From assembly GCA_019279435.1 (NCBI GenBank), contig JAAALK010000285.1, positions 25,018,371 through 25,082,370 of the forward strand: 64,000 nt of DNA, in the 5' to 3' direction. Each line of letters opens with the position of its first letter. Position 1 is the first letter of the stretch. The translations under genes and the position numbers were made by a program. This stretch comes from Zizania palustris. Taxonomy: Eukaryota; Streptophyta; Magnoliopsida; Poales; Poaceae. Below the pieces are notes generated by a model. The model worked only from the letters and a program-made list of their open reading frames with translations, had not been told where the DNA came from and made no database searches. Positions 20,658 to 32,916 of the stretch are shown here, piece after piece.

Positions 20658-23600
20658 TGTGGCGCCCCGATTTACCGAAATCGGAACATTATTGAATTTC
20701 CATAGAAAAACAATAATATAAGAGGTTCATCATGCGACAATCGTACATACGACAGTATTCATGGTACGCAGACCATATTTATTACATCAGAGTTAAATAA
20801 AAACAATAATAAAGTAAATTGCATGACGAACGCCTTCTTCAAGATCTTTCCGCTTGACTGGGTCGCTACTCCAGACCGTCTTCATAGTAGGCATCCTCTG
20901 TGGGGTCCAACGGATATGAGTACAAAAAGTACTCAACAAGCCACCCCAAATGCAATAATAATGCAAGATAATAATAATGGAAGGATAATGGCTAAAAGTG
21001 GGGAAAAGTACATTTTCAGTTGTTGCATTTAGTGTAATCAAATTTTATCATGCGGAAATATAAACATGAATATCAATACACCATCTAATTTGAGGAGTAC
21101 GTTTTACCTCATCGCACAACAGTCCTTACATGTCAAATCATCATGCACATACATATTCAAAGTAATCTAGCTGTAGGATGTCACGCAACCCACCCTTGAC
21201 CGTGGGCTCGGCTTTTCGAAAAGATTTATGACTCTGATCAGAGATGTACCACTGTACCCACAAGGCACGCACTCATCCCAAACACCAAAGTGTAACGAGA
21301 TTACCCATACCACGGGAACTCGTGCCAAAACCTCAGCATGAAATGCTCCAAGCGATAACCACCCGCTCTAGGTTTCGCCGGCGCGCCGGGCTGCATCCCG
21401 GCTAACGTCGCACCCCCTTTTGCGCCACATTGGTACAAGCCACCCGCAGGTGCTGTTTGACCCATATCCAAATGGTGGCCTCGGTTTGGAACACTCCATA
21501 CCTTAGTTAAGACTTACCCATTAGACTTGTGGTTAGTACGGAAGTGTATTGCAACGGATCCCGCAGACCGGTCCTTATAGTGCCCCGGGTGCTACCGACC
21601 AATGCCCTAGCTTGCACCCGGAACCCACCATGCATTCACTCACAACCACAACTCCAACACCGACAGAATTCCTAAGATGAGAATAACGGGGATTATATAG
21701 TAGAACCAATCGCTACGACTCATTTTTAATCCTATAGAAATCGTGTCAATACATTGGACACTAGCGAATAACATTTATCATATGGTGACAAGGAGTTTAG
21801 GCTAGAAAGCATGGCTTGGGTTGCACATCAAGGTGGGGGGATCCTAAATAAATATATTGTAAGGGTATCATTTGACTAATGCATATATAACCTATGTGTT
21901 TTAGCGATAGTTTAATCAAACATGTGTTCAACATGTTCAAAAGATTGGTTTGGTGACTTGCCTTGTTCAGCGAAGGGTGAGGGAGGAACTTCCAAGAAAT
22001 ATTCCGGCTCCTCGACGGCGTCGTAGTCTTTCCAATATAAATAAAGGAAAATAAAATGAATACAACATCCAATCTAAACAATATAAAATCACTCAACAAG
22101 CACATAGGTTTAATTTGGTTTAATCTAAGGAAAGATCAAGTTGTTAAGGTTCTGAAATCCATTTTATAAATAATTTTAAAAAGGAATTAAAATGAAGTGT
22201 TGTGCTTTGAAAAAAGGTTTTAAATGTGAGTAATCTCATTTTAGACATTCTAATCAATTTAAAATGAAAGGCTCATGGGCAATGTAGTGGTTTTCAGTAT
22301 ATGAACAGAAAGAAAATAAATATAAACTTTAATGAAATTTAAATAATTGAATTTACATTTTTACCCTAAGGGTATTTGATACCTATTTAAATAATCATGA
22401 AAAAGTCTAAAGTAACATATTGTTCTTATTGAACTAACGTGTGGAGAATAAAATTATAAAATTTCTGGAATTGAAATGACAATTTTTAGAGTTCAAATGC
22501 GCCAGATATGAATTTTTGAAGTTTAAAAGCATTTCTGGAATTTAAATTAAACCAAAAACAGGCGTCGGTCCACGGTGAGCCGACACCACCGTGCACCTGC
22601 GCACTGTGCGCGTGCGTCGGATCAAGATCCACCGTTGGATCGCGATCGGGCGGTCACGGGCGAGGCGGGGGAGTTAAAATGATGTGGACGACTGAGATTA
22701 AAACGTTGAACCGGTATGCGATGGACGGCGAAGATTAAACGCGGGTTTTAAATATTAACGAACGTGCGAGATCGCACCGTACCGCTTCACTCAGATCCGA
22801 CGGCGTGGATTAAACCATACAAATGATTTAATCGCTAGCGTTGGATATGAATTGGACGGCCAGGATTGAATCCGACACGGCACGGGTACTCGACCCGTGC
22901 CGGTCGTCTTCTCCGGTGACGGCGAGCGGGCTAGAGGCATCTACGAGCGACGACGGTCGTGACTAAGGCCTAAAACAGAAAGAGGATGACTAGGGGATCA
23001 AGGGGGTACCCTTGCGATGACGAATGGTCGACGGAGCGAGGCTGGCGACGAGCGGAGGCGGTGAAGGTGTTCGGGTCCTTGGCTGCGACGGCGATCCGGC
23101 GGGGTTCGGTGTCGATGGAGGGGTGGCCGAGGTCGGGGTGGTCCTTGCGGTTGCAGCGGTGCGGTCGGCGAGGGCGGAGGGGGACTCCGGCGACGGCGAG
23201 CGACGGCTAGGGTGTGGGCGGTGGCGGAGAGTAAACGCGTTTAAACGTCGGCGAGCTCGGGTTGAATTCGATTCATCGAACCTAGACGTGAATCGGCCAG
23301 ATTTGAATGGGGGAAACGGTCGCCGTGGACCGGGGGTTGTAATGGCGGGCTCAATTTGAGGGGAGGGGGTCAGGAGCAACGGATCCGAGGCACGTTATTG
23401 CGTCGGCCGGTGAGGGGGGGATTTGGGGGCGGATCTCGCGGGGAAGACGGATCCGACAGGTGGGGGCCACTGGCCAGCGGGCGTGAGCGCGCGAGCGAGA
23501 GTGCTGACGGGTGGGGCCGTGGTGTCGGGCGCGCGTGTGAGGGGAGGCGATCGGCGCCGATAGGTGGGGTCGGGCTGTCAGCCTGAGGCGGGTGAGGGTG

Positions 23601-23924
23601 ACGGGCTGGGCCGGCTGGGAGAGAGAAAAGGGAGGAGAGAAGCACAATACTGTTTCAAAACATTTCTGAATAAAAATAATTCCAGGAAATAGATTAAAAT
23701 CTTATGGCTACTTCCAAGGTTGGTAAAAATTTATAAAAACTCTCAAAAATATATTCTGGTCTTAGGATCATACATAAAAAGTTTTAGCTCCTGGTTTGGC
23801 CATTTACTCTATGTTTGTAGTTCAAAATGGTAAAGAGGGGTATTAAAGGTATTTTCAAAATAATAAAATCCAGGAAATTGAATTAAATAATATTTTTATT
23901 CCTTTGAAAATTTGGGGTGTTACA
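20658..23924 (-). repeat. 3' LTR of chromovirus X
   Basis: TGTGGCGCCCCG at 20658 to GGTGTTACA at 23924 (3267 bp). Relative to the 5' LTR it lacks about 131 bp near 23230, including the TATA region, and it keeps a 38-bp segment (about 21077-21115) missing from the 5' LTR. Close to the terminus a short hairpin CGATTT-ACCG-AAATCG is present. GC-rich frames at 22986-23647 are not genes. Confidence 0.92.
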
Positions 23925-23940
23925 AACCTATCCCCCTTAC
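23925..23940 (-). other. polypurine tract of chromovirus X
   Basis: On the minus strand GTAAGGGGGATAGGTT abuts the TGTAACACCCC start of the 3' LTR. This is the expected position and composition for the plus-strand primer. Confidence 0.8.
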
Positions 23941-23968
23941 AAAGAATCTCGTCCTCGAGATTGGAGCG

Positions 23969-26900
23969 TTACTCGAATAACTCGGGGTATTGGGCTTTTA
24001 GTTCGTCTTCTTTTTCCCATGTAGCTTCTTCGGTGGGGTGGTTGTCCCACTGAACCTTGCAGAAGCGAACTACACGACTCCTAGTTACCCTTTCTTTGGT
24101 TTCCAAGACCTTGATGGGTTTCTCGATGTAGGTCAAGTCTTCTTGGACATTGAGTTGTTGAAGATCGGCCTGCTCGATGGGCACACGAAGACACTTCTTC
24201 AATTGTGAGACGTGGAACACATCGTGAACTCCTGCCAATGATGGAGGCAGTTCAAGTTGATATGCCACTTCTCCTTGCTATCGGAGGATCTGAAAAGGTC
24301 CGACGTAGCGGGGTGCTAGCTTCCCTTTCATCTTGAACCTTTGAGTGCCGCGGAGGGGAGTGACTCAGAGATAGACATAATCGCCCTCCTCAAAGGTTAG
24401 GTCTCTTTGACGGTTATCGGCGTAGCTCTTCTGTCGGGACTGGGCTATCCTTAATTGATCCCTTATGATCTTGACCTTCTCTTCAGCTTCTCTTAATATA
24501 TCTGTCCCAAACAGTTGTGACTCTCTGGTCTGATCCCAGAGCAACGACGTTCTGCACTTACGCCCGTAGAGTGCTTCGAACGGGGACATTTGCAGGCTGG
24601 CTTGATAGCTGTTGTTGTAGGAGAACTCTACATAGGGTAAGTTCTTGTCCCACATTCCGCCAAAGTCTAGAGCGCAAGCTCTAAGCATATCTTCTAATAT
24701 CTGGTTGACCCTTTCGGTTTGACCGTTGGTCTGTGGATGATAGGCGGTGCTAAAGTTCAGCCGGGTGCCGAGTTCCTCTTGAAGGTTCTTCCAAAACTTG
24801 GAGGTAAACTGACTCCCACGGTCTGACACGATCTTCTTAGGAACTCCATGAAGGCACATGATCCGGGTCATATATAACTCAGCCAACTTGGCGACAGTGT
24901 AAGTCGTCTTGACCAGGATGAAGTGAGCTACCTTGGTGAGTCGGTCGATGATCACCCAGATAGAATCATGACCAACTTGGGTCCGGGGCAGTCCCGTGAT
25001 GAAGTCCATTCCTATATCTTCCCACTTCCATTCAGGGACTTTGAGGGGTTGAAGAAGTCCGGCAGGTCTTTGATGCTCTGCCTTGACTCGCCGGCATGTG
25101 TCGCACTTGGCCACATACTCAGCTATTTCCCTCTTCATGCTGACCCACAAATATTTTTCGTTCAGGTCTTGATACATCTTGGTACTCCCGGGATGTATGG
25201 AGTATAGAGTATCATGGGATTCTTGAAGGATGAGGGTATTCAACTCAGGTTGGTCGGGTACGCATATCCAGTTTCTGAACCAGATGGTGCCATGCTCGTC
25301 CTCGGAGTATCCGGGGGCTTTACCCTTCCGCATGTTCTGTTGGATTTCCAAGATATCCGGGTCTTCCTTCTGCTTTTCTCGAATCTGGTCTATCAAGACA
25401 GGCCGAGACTCCAAGGCAGCGAGGTACGCTCGGGTGGTGATCCCTAAATTCAGCCTTTCCATCTCCTTGTAAAGTAAAGGAGCCTGGTCCTGAATCATGA
25501 TGGCATTGTAGTACCCTTTTTAACTAAGGGCGTCTGCCACCACGTTTGCCTTGCCTGGATGATAATGGATGCCCAAGTCATAATCCTTGATCAGTTCCAA
25601 CCATCTCCTTTGTCTGAGGTTTAGATCTGGCTGGGTGAATATATACTTGAGGCTCTTGTGGTCGGTGAAGACCTCACACCGATTCCCCACAAGGTAATGT
25701 CTCCATATCTTCAAGGCATGAACCATGGCTGCTAACTCCAGGTCGTGGGTTGGGTAATTCAGCTCATGCGGTCTTAGCTGTCGGGAGGCGTAGGATATCA
25801 CCTTCCCATCTTGCATCAAGACACATCCCAAACCTTAGCGAGAGGCATCGCAGTAGACGTGGAAGTCTTTCTGGATGTCCAGCAGGGTCAGAATAGGGGC
25901 TGACACGAGCTTCTTCTTGAGGGTCTGGAAGCTTTCTTCACAGTCTGGGGTCCATTCGAATTTCACTTCTTTCTGTAGAAGTCTGGTCATAGGCTTGGTG
26001 ATCTTCGAAAATTTCTCGATGAACCGGCGGTAGTATCTAGCCAATCCGAGAAAACTCCAAATCTCGGTCACGGTCGTGGGCTACAACCAGTTGGTTACTG
26101 CTTCCACGTTGGTCGGGTCCACTGCTATTCCTCCAGCAGATATGACATGGCCGAGGAACTTCACCTCAGACGACCAAAATAAGCACTTGCTGTATTTGGC
26201 ATACAATTGTTGTTCCCTTAGCTTTCCGAGGGTCAGACAGAGGTGAGTCTCGTGTTCTTCCTTGGTCTTGGAGTAGACGAGGATATCATCGATGAATACC
26301 ACGATGAACTTATCCACGAACTCCATGAAAACATTGTTCATCATGTTCATGAAAAGGCCGGGGCATTCGTGAGTCCGAACGACATCACTATATACTCGTA
26401 GAGTCCATATCGGGATGTGAAGGAAGTCTTGGGTATGTCCTCTTCTCTAATCCTCAATTGGTGATATCCTGACCTGAGGTCAATCTTGGAAAACACCGAG
26501 GATCCTTTCAGTTGATCGAACAGGTCGTTGATCCGAGGCAATGGGTACTTGTTCTTGATGGTGACGTCGTTCAAGGCTCTATAGTCCACGCACATCCTCT
26601 TGGTCTTGTCCTTTTTCATGGCAAAGATGACCGGTGCACCCCAGGGTGAGGTACTCGGTCGGATATACCCTTTCTGCTCCAGGTCTTCTATGTTGCTCTT
26701 GACCTCAGCTAGTTCATTGGCGGTCATCCGGTATGGGCGCTTGGAAATTGGAGTGGTCCTAGGGACAAGTTCGATTCTGAATTCGATGTCCTACTTGGGA
26801 GGCATTCCTGGTAGGTCCTCTAGGAAGATGTCCATGAACTCCTTGACTATGGGCACTTCTTCAAGGGCTAGCGAATGAAGGGATGCTTTGAGTGGTTTGC

Positions 26901-28434
26901 GGCTGGTCATCCGAAAGGTGACGACTTCACCTTCAGGGTTAGTCACTGTGACAGACTTGTTGGCACAATTGATCACTCCCTTATGCTTCATTAACCAATC
27001 CATCCCTAGGATGAGGTCGAGTCTGGTGCACTTTAAGAGGACTGGCTCGGTCTGGAATATTACTCCTTGGATCTCTATCTTAACCTTAGGACTGTATAAG
27101 TGGGCTAAGGTCTTATTGCCTGGAGTGGCAATCATCATGGGGACGGATAGAGGGAGCACGTCCAAGTTGTGGGTTTTCGCAAAATCCTCCGAGATAAAAG
27201 AATGTGTTGCTCCAGAGTCAAACAAAATCATAGCCGGTACGGAATTCACGGTAAACGTACCGAGCATGACTTCGGGAGCCTCCTGAGCTTCCTCCGCGTT
27301 GATGTGGTTGATGCGGGCACGAACCGCCTGGTTGGGTGCCACGCCTTGTGGCTGCTTGGGGTGAGGACACTGTTGCGAATAGTGCCCTTCCTTCCGGCAG
27401 TTGAAGCAGACGACCGGCCTCCCTTGGCGATCCTTCAAGATCGGGGCCTTGGTGGCTGGCGTCGGTTGAGCGGCCAGAGCTGGTGGAGCGGGGTGGGGAT
27501 GCCCAGCGTTGGATCCACCGGCGGCGTGAGGTGGCCTGTAGGCGGGCCGAGGATGGTAGGCGGGCGCTGGTGGCAGAGGGACGAAGCGGGGCCTCTGAGA
27601 GTTCGCCTGTTGATGCTTGAAGGCGATCATCTTCCTATTCTTGAGGTCCAACCTGTTTTGCTCAGTCTCCTGGATGAGCGCTTTATTGACTAGCCGTTGG
27701 AAGTCGGTGTAGTCGGTGGCGACGAGCTGGATGGACAGCTCATCCTTAAGTCCCCGAAGGAACTTAGCCTGGCGAAGGGTGTCGGTCCGCACCTCTTCTG
27801 GTGCGTAGCGGGTGAGGCGGTTGAACTCATGGAGGTACTCCATGACAGTCCGACTGCCCTGGTGCAGGTCGCGGAACTCCTGCTGTTTCACCGTGATGAC
27901 TCCGGCGGGGACGTGGGCGGCGCGAAAGGCGATGGTGAACTCCGCCCATGTCACCATGTGGTCCTCAGGCTGGGACTCACGGTAGTTGTCCCACCATTCG
28001 GTGGCGGGACCTTGGAGTTGATGAGTGGCGAAGGCCACTCGCTCTTTGTCGGTGCAGGGGAGGAGGTCCAGCTTCTTCCCAATGTTGCGGGGCCAATCTC
28101 CGGCCTCCATGGGGTTGGTGGTGCTCAAGAAGATAGGGGCACGCACACGCAGGAACTCCGAAAGTTGGGAAGCAGGTGCGGGTGCTGGCACGCGAGGGGC
28201 GGTTTCCCCATTCTGTAGACGGTCCAACTGAGCTTGTTGGTGCTGCATCTGAGTGAGGAGGGCGGTGATCAGCTGGTTCTAATTCGCCATCATCTCCACC
28301 AAGGTAGGATGGTTGGCGGATGGCGACCCAGACTGACGTGGGCCAGTTGCACCCCAGTTGGGTACAACACCCTCGGTCGCGTCGCGGCTTCCTCCTTCTC
28401 CGTTGTTGGAGCCTGTGTTCTGGTGGTCGGCCAT
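23969..28434 (-). pseudogene. chromovirus X gag-pol, broken
   Basis: From ATG 28434: gag with a capsid-type core (ATEWWDNY region), a CCHC knuckle CFNCRKEGHYSQQCP (about 27405-27361), protease ILFDSGATHSFIS (about 27236-27200), RT with CVDYRALN, KIDLRSGYHQ and FIDDILVYS, gypsy RNase H with FTDHKSLKYIF and GKANVVADALS, integrase with CRRVKAEHQRPAG, the DDE run GMDFITGLP, VSDRGSQF and QTERVNQ, and a C-terminal chromodomain-like WDNHPTEEATWEKEDEL. Breaks are stops at 28279, 26791, 26081, 25835, 25520, 24365 and 24278, and a frameshift near 26345. Catalytic residues themselves are largely kept, so the decay looks recent. Frames on the plus strand here are shadows. Confidence 0.93.
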
Positions 28435-28630
28435 CTTCTGAATATACCATGATATAAAGTAAAAAGATGATGACGATGCAATTAAAGAAAATAGCTCATA
28501 AAGCTCATGCATATAAACCAAGTGGTAAAATTGTTCATTACACTCAAGCTCTTATTCTATCTACAACACAACTCGTTATAGATAGCACCACATACAAAAA
28601 TTATTTTATTAAAATAGCGGAATCTAGCGC

Positions 28631-29413
28631 CTACTCGCCACCGGAGGCGGTCTCCGTGCTCTCGGAACCACGGGTACGCGGCTCCTGAGGGATGGTGGGC
28701 TCGAGAAAGTTCTCGATAATGGGGTCGGAGACGAGGCCGGGGCATGGTGCAGGGGCGCTGGCAGTGGACGGTCCGGCGGTGGAGGGGTGTGGCGGGATCA
28801 GCTTGGGGCGAGGGACGGGCTCACAGATGGGCTTCCTCTTCCTAGGGAGGAGGGGAACCATCTCCGCGATGTCCTTCTGCAGCTTCATGATCTTGCGTTG
28901 CAGCTCACCGTTCTGTTGGATCAAGTTCTTTGTCTCCTCACGAAGAAACTCAACCGCCTCATGGTGCTCATCAGCGTCGAGCACCGCCTCAGTATGGAGG
29001 TCATCCATAGCCTGAAGAAGATGCGACTGCCGGGCCATGACCGGATCACGCACGGAGTGAACTCCGAGGTAGATGCTACGGTAGGCACCGGGAGTGCGCT
29101 TTGGCACAAGCCGGAAGGACGAGTTCTAAAGACGATCATCGTAGATCATCCTCAGCTCCATGAGAGCCTGGAGAGCGACTCGTTGGCACGCGACGTCGAA
29201 AGTCGGGTCTCCAAGCGCGGTGGTGTAGGGCGGCAGATGCTCTCCAGAGCCGTGGACGGTGAGGGAGATGTCGCAGGGTCCGGCAAACTCCTCCAAGTAC
29301 ACTCCTTGAAATTCGGGCTCAAAGAGGAACCCGAGGAATGTGAGCATCATGCGGAGCTCCCAGACGAAGCCCTCAAAGTGGCGGCAGTAGCTGTGGACTT
29401 GGTAGACAGGCAT
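28631..29413 (-). pseudogene. extra ORF upstream of gag (ORF0-like) of chromovirus X
   Basis: One minus-strand frame runs from ATG 29413 to a stop at 28631 (about 260 codons), broken once by TAG at 29126-29128. The first half has no domain I can name (SYCRHFEGFVWELRMMLTFL). The second half contains a likely coiled coil (about 28980-28860: EFLREETKNLIQQNGELQRK) and a Pro/Ser-rich tail. It lies between the primer site and gag in the same orientation. Rice gypsy elements such as RIRE3 and RIRE8 have been reported with an extra ORF in this place (from memory), which makes this a plausible homologue. The function is unknown. Confidence 0.7.
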
Positions 29414-29535
29414 CTACAAAACAGCAAGTTGAAGAAAAGTGAGGGGAGGAACAAAGTTTATAAAGTAGGTTTTCGAGAAATAATTTTCTGCAGCTAATGG
29501 CTAGGCGGGTCTGTTTGGCTTCCTACAGTCAAGTC

Positions 29536-29548
29536 GGCTTTGATACCA
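29536..29548 (-). other. primer-binding site of chromovirus X
   Basis: On the minus strand TGGTATCAAAGCC begins three bases after the 5' LTR end. It closely matches the plant initiator methionine tRNA 3' end complement (TGGTATCAGAGC). Confidence 0.87.
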
Positions 29549-29551
29549 TCT

Positions 29552-32500
29552 TGTGGCGCCCCGATTTACCGAAATCGGAACATTATTGAATTTCCATGGA
29601 AAAACAATAATACAAGAGGTTCATCACGCGACAATCATACATACGACAGTATTCATGGTACGTAGACCATATTTATTACATCAGAGTTAAATAAAAATAA
29701 TAATAAAGTAAATTGCATGACGAACGCCTTCTTCAAGATCTTTCCGCTTGACTGGGTCGCTACTCCAGACCGTCTTCATAGTAGGCATCCTCTGTGGGGT
29801 CCAACGGGTATGAGTACAAAAAGTACTCAACAAGCCACCGCAAATGCAATAATAGTGAAAGATAATAACAATGGAAGGATAATGGCTAAAAGTGAGGAAA
29901 AGAACATTTTCAGTTGTTGCATTTAGTGTAATCAAATATTATCATGCGGAAATATAAACATGAATATCAATACAACAGTCCTTACATGTCAAACCATCAT
30001 GCCCATACATATTCAAAGTAATCTAACTGTAGGATGTCACGCAACCCGCCCTTGACCGTGGGCTCTGCTTTTCGAAAAGATTTATGACTCTAATCAGAGA
30101 TGTACCACTGTACCCACAAGGCACGCACTCATCCCAAACACCAAAGTGTAACGAGATGACCCATACCACGAGAACTCGTGCCAAAACCTCAGCATGAAAT
30201 GCTCTAAGCGATAACCACCCGCTCTCGGTTTTGCCGGCGCACCGAGCCGCATCCCGGCTAATGTCGCACCCCCTTTTGCGCCACATTGGTACAAGCCACC
30301 CGCAGGTGCTGCTTGACCCATCTCCAAATGGTGGCCTCGGTTTGGAACACTCCATACCTTAGTTAGGACTTACCCATTAGACTTGTGGTTAGTACGGAAG
30401 TGTATTGCAACGGATCCCGCAGACCGGTCCTTATAGTGCCCCAGGTGCTACCGACCAATGCCCTAGCTTGCACCCGGAACCCACCATGCATTCACTCACA
30501 ACCACAACTCCAACACCGACAGAATTCCAAAGATGAGAATAACGGGGATCATATAGTAGAACCAATCGCTACGACTCATTTTTAATCCTATAGCAATCGT
30601 GTCAATACATTGGACACTAGCTAATAACATTTATCATATGGTGACAATGAGTTTAGGCTAGAAAGCATGGCTTGGGTTGCACATCAAGGTCGGGGGATCC
30701 TAAATAAATATATTGTAAGGGTATCATTTGACTAATACATATATAACCTATGTGTTTTAGAGATAGTTTAATCAAACATGGGTTCAACATGTTCAAAAGA
30801 TTGGTTTGGTGACTTGCCTTGTTCAGCGAAGGGTGAGGGAGGAACTTCCGGGAAATATTCCGGCTCCTCGACGGTGTCGTAGTCTTTCCAATATAAATAA
30901 AGGAAAATAAAATGAATACAACATCCAATCTAAACAATATAAAATCACTCAACAAGCACATAGGTTTAATTTGGTTTAATCTAGGGAAAGATCAAGTTGT
31001 TAAGGTTTTGAAATCCATTTTATAAATAATTTTAAAAAGGAATTAAAATGAAGTGTTGTGCTTTGAAAAAGGGTTTTAAATGTGAGTAATCTCATTTTAG
31101 ACATTCTAATCAATTTAAAATGAAAGGCTCATGGGCAATGTAGTGGTTTTCAGTATATGAACAGAAAGAAAATAAATATAAACTTTAATGAAATTTAAAT
31201 AATTGAATTTACATTTTTACCCTAAGGGTATTTGAATACCTATTTAAATAATCATGAAAAAGTCTAAAGTAACATATTGTTTTTATTGAACTAACGTGTG
31301 GATAATAAAATTATAAAATTTCTAGAATTGTAATGACAATTTTTAGAGTTCAAATGCGCCAGATATGAATTTTTGAAGTTTAAAAGCATTTCTGGAATTT
31401 AAATTAAACCAAAAACAGGCGTCGGTCCACGGTGAGCTGAGACCACCGTGCACCTGCGCACTGTGCGCGTGCGCCGGATCAAGATCCACCATTGGATCGC
31501 GATCGGGCGGTCACGGGCGAGGCGGGGGAGTTAAAATGACGTGGACGGCTGAGATTAAAACGTTGAACTGGTATGCGATGGACGGCGGAGATTAAACGCG
31601 GGTTTTAAATATTAACGAATGCACGAGATCGCACCGTACCGCTTCACTCAGATCCGACGGCGTGGATTAAACTGTACAAATAATTTAATCGCTAGCGTTG
31701 GATCTGAATCAGACGGCCAGGATTGAATCCGACACGGCACGGGTACTCGACCCGTGCCGGTCATCTTCTCTGGCGATGACGAGCGGGCCAGAGGCCTCTG
31801 CGAGTGACGACAGTCGTGACTAAGGCCTAAAACGGAAAGAGGATGACTAGGGGATCAAGGGGGTACCCTTGCGGTGACGAATGGTCGACGGAGCGAGGCT
31901 GGCGACGAGCGGAGGCGGCGAAGGTGTTCGGGTCCTTGGCGGCAACGGCGATCCGGCGGGGTTCGGCGTCGATGGAGGGGTGGCCGAGGTCGGGGTGGTC
32001 CTTGCGGTTGCAGCGGTCTGGTCGGCGAGGGCGGAGGGGGACTCCGGCGACGGCGAGCGATGGCTGGGGTGTGGGCGGTGGCGGAGAGTAAAAAGAGTAC
32101 TCCTGGAGCTTTGTTCGTTCTCGCGGCGAGTGGGCGTAGGGGTGCAATGCGGGAGGCCAGGGGTTTTAAATAGGGCCATCGGCGGGGGCAGAGGGGGCGT
32201 ATTTGACGGTGGCCAGGAGTAAATGCGTTTAAACGCCGGCGAGCTCGGGTTGAATTCGATTCATCGAACCTAGACGTGAATCGGCCGGATTTGAATGGGG
32301 GAAACGATCGCCGTGGACCGGGGGTTGTAATGGCGGGCTCAATTTGAGGGGAGGGGGTCGGGAGCAATGGATCTGAGGCACGTTATTGTGTCGGCCGGTG
32401 AGGGGGGATTTGGGTGTGGATCTCGTGGGGAAGACGGATCCGACAGGTGGGGGCCACTGGCCAGCGGGCATGAGCGCGCGAGCGAGAGGGCTGACGGGTG

Positions 32501-32911
32501 GGGCCGTGGTGTCGGGCGCGCGCGTGAGTGGAGGCGATCGGCGCCGACAGGTGGGGTCGGGCTGTCAGCCTGAGGCGGGCGAGGGTGACGGGCTAGGCCG
32601 GCCAGGAGAGAGAAAAGGGAGGAGAGAGGCCCAATACTATTTCAAAACATTTCTGAATAAAAATAATTCCAGGAAATAGATTAAAATCTTAGGGCTACTT
32701 CCAAGGTTGGTAAAAATTTATAAAAACTCTCAAAAATATATTCTGGTCTTAGGATCATACATAAAAAGTTTTAGCTCCTGGTTTGGCCATTTACTCTATG
32801 TTTGTAGTTCAAAATGGTAAAGAGGGGTATTAAAGGTATTTTCAAAATAATAAAATCCAGGAAATTGAATTAAATAATATTTTTATTCCTTTGAAAATTT
32901 GGGGTGTTACA
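29552..32911 (-). repeat. 5' LTR of chromovirus X
   Basis: TGTGGCGCCCCG at 29552 to GGGTGTTACA at 32911 (3360 bp). The minus strand has a TATA-like CTATTTAAAA at about 32164-32173, inside the segment deleted from the 3' LTR. It lacks a 38-bp block near 29972 that the 3' LTR and the solo LTR at 11176 both retain. GC-rich frames at 31827-32679 are chance frames. Confidence 0.92.
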
Positions 32912-32916
32912 CTGTC

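Larger units (their letters stand above)
20658..32911 (-). mobile_element. complete chromovirus X (Tekay/Del-like Ty3/gypsy)
   Basis: A 12.25-kb element with 5-bp duplications CTGTC at 20653-20657 and 32912-32916. Order on the minus strand is 5' LTR (29552-32911), initiator-Met tRNA primer site, extra ORF, gag-pol, polypurine tract, 3' LTR (20658-23924). LTRs over 3 kb and a C-terminal chromodomain-like segment suit the Tekay/Del clade. gag-pol has many stops, so the copy is dead. It sits in the RNase H coding region of Tat-B. Confidence 0.93.

Noticed and set aside
27169..28218. Plus-strand frames of up to 174 codons
   Set aside because: They are exact antisense shadows of the chromovirus gag and protease.
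29536..29548. Part of a tRNA gene
   Set aside because: Only the 3'-end complement is present, right beside an LTR, so it is a primer-binding site. No tRNA gene was found in the window.
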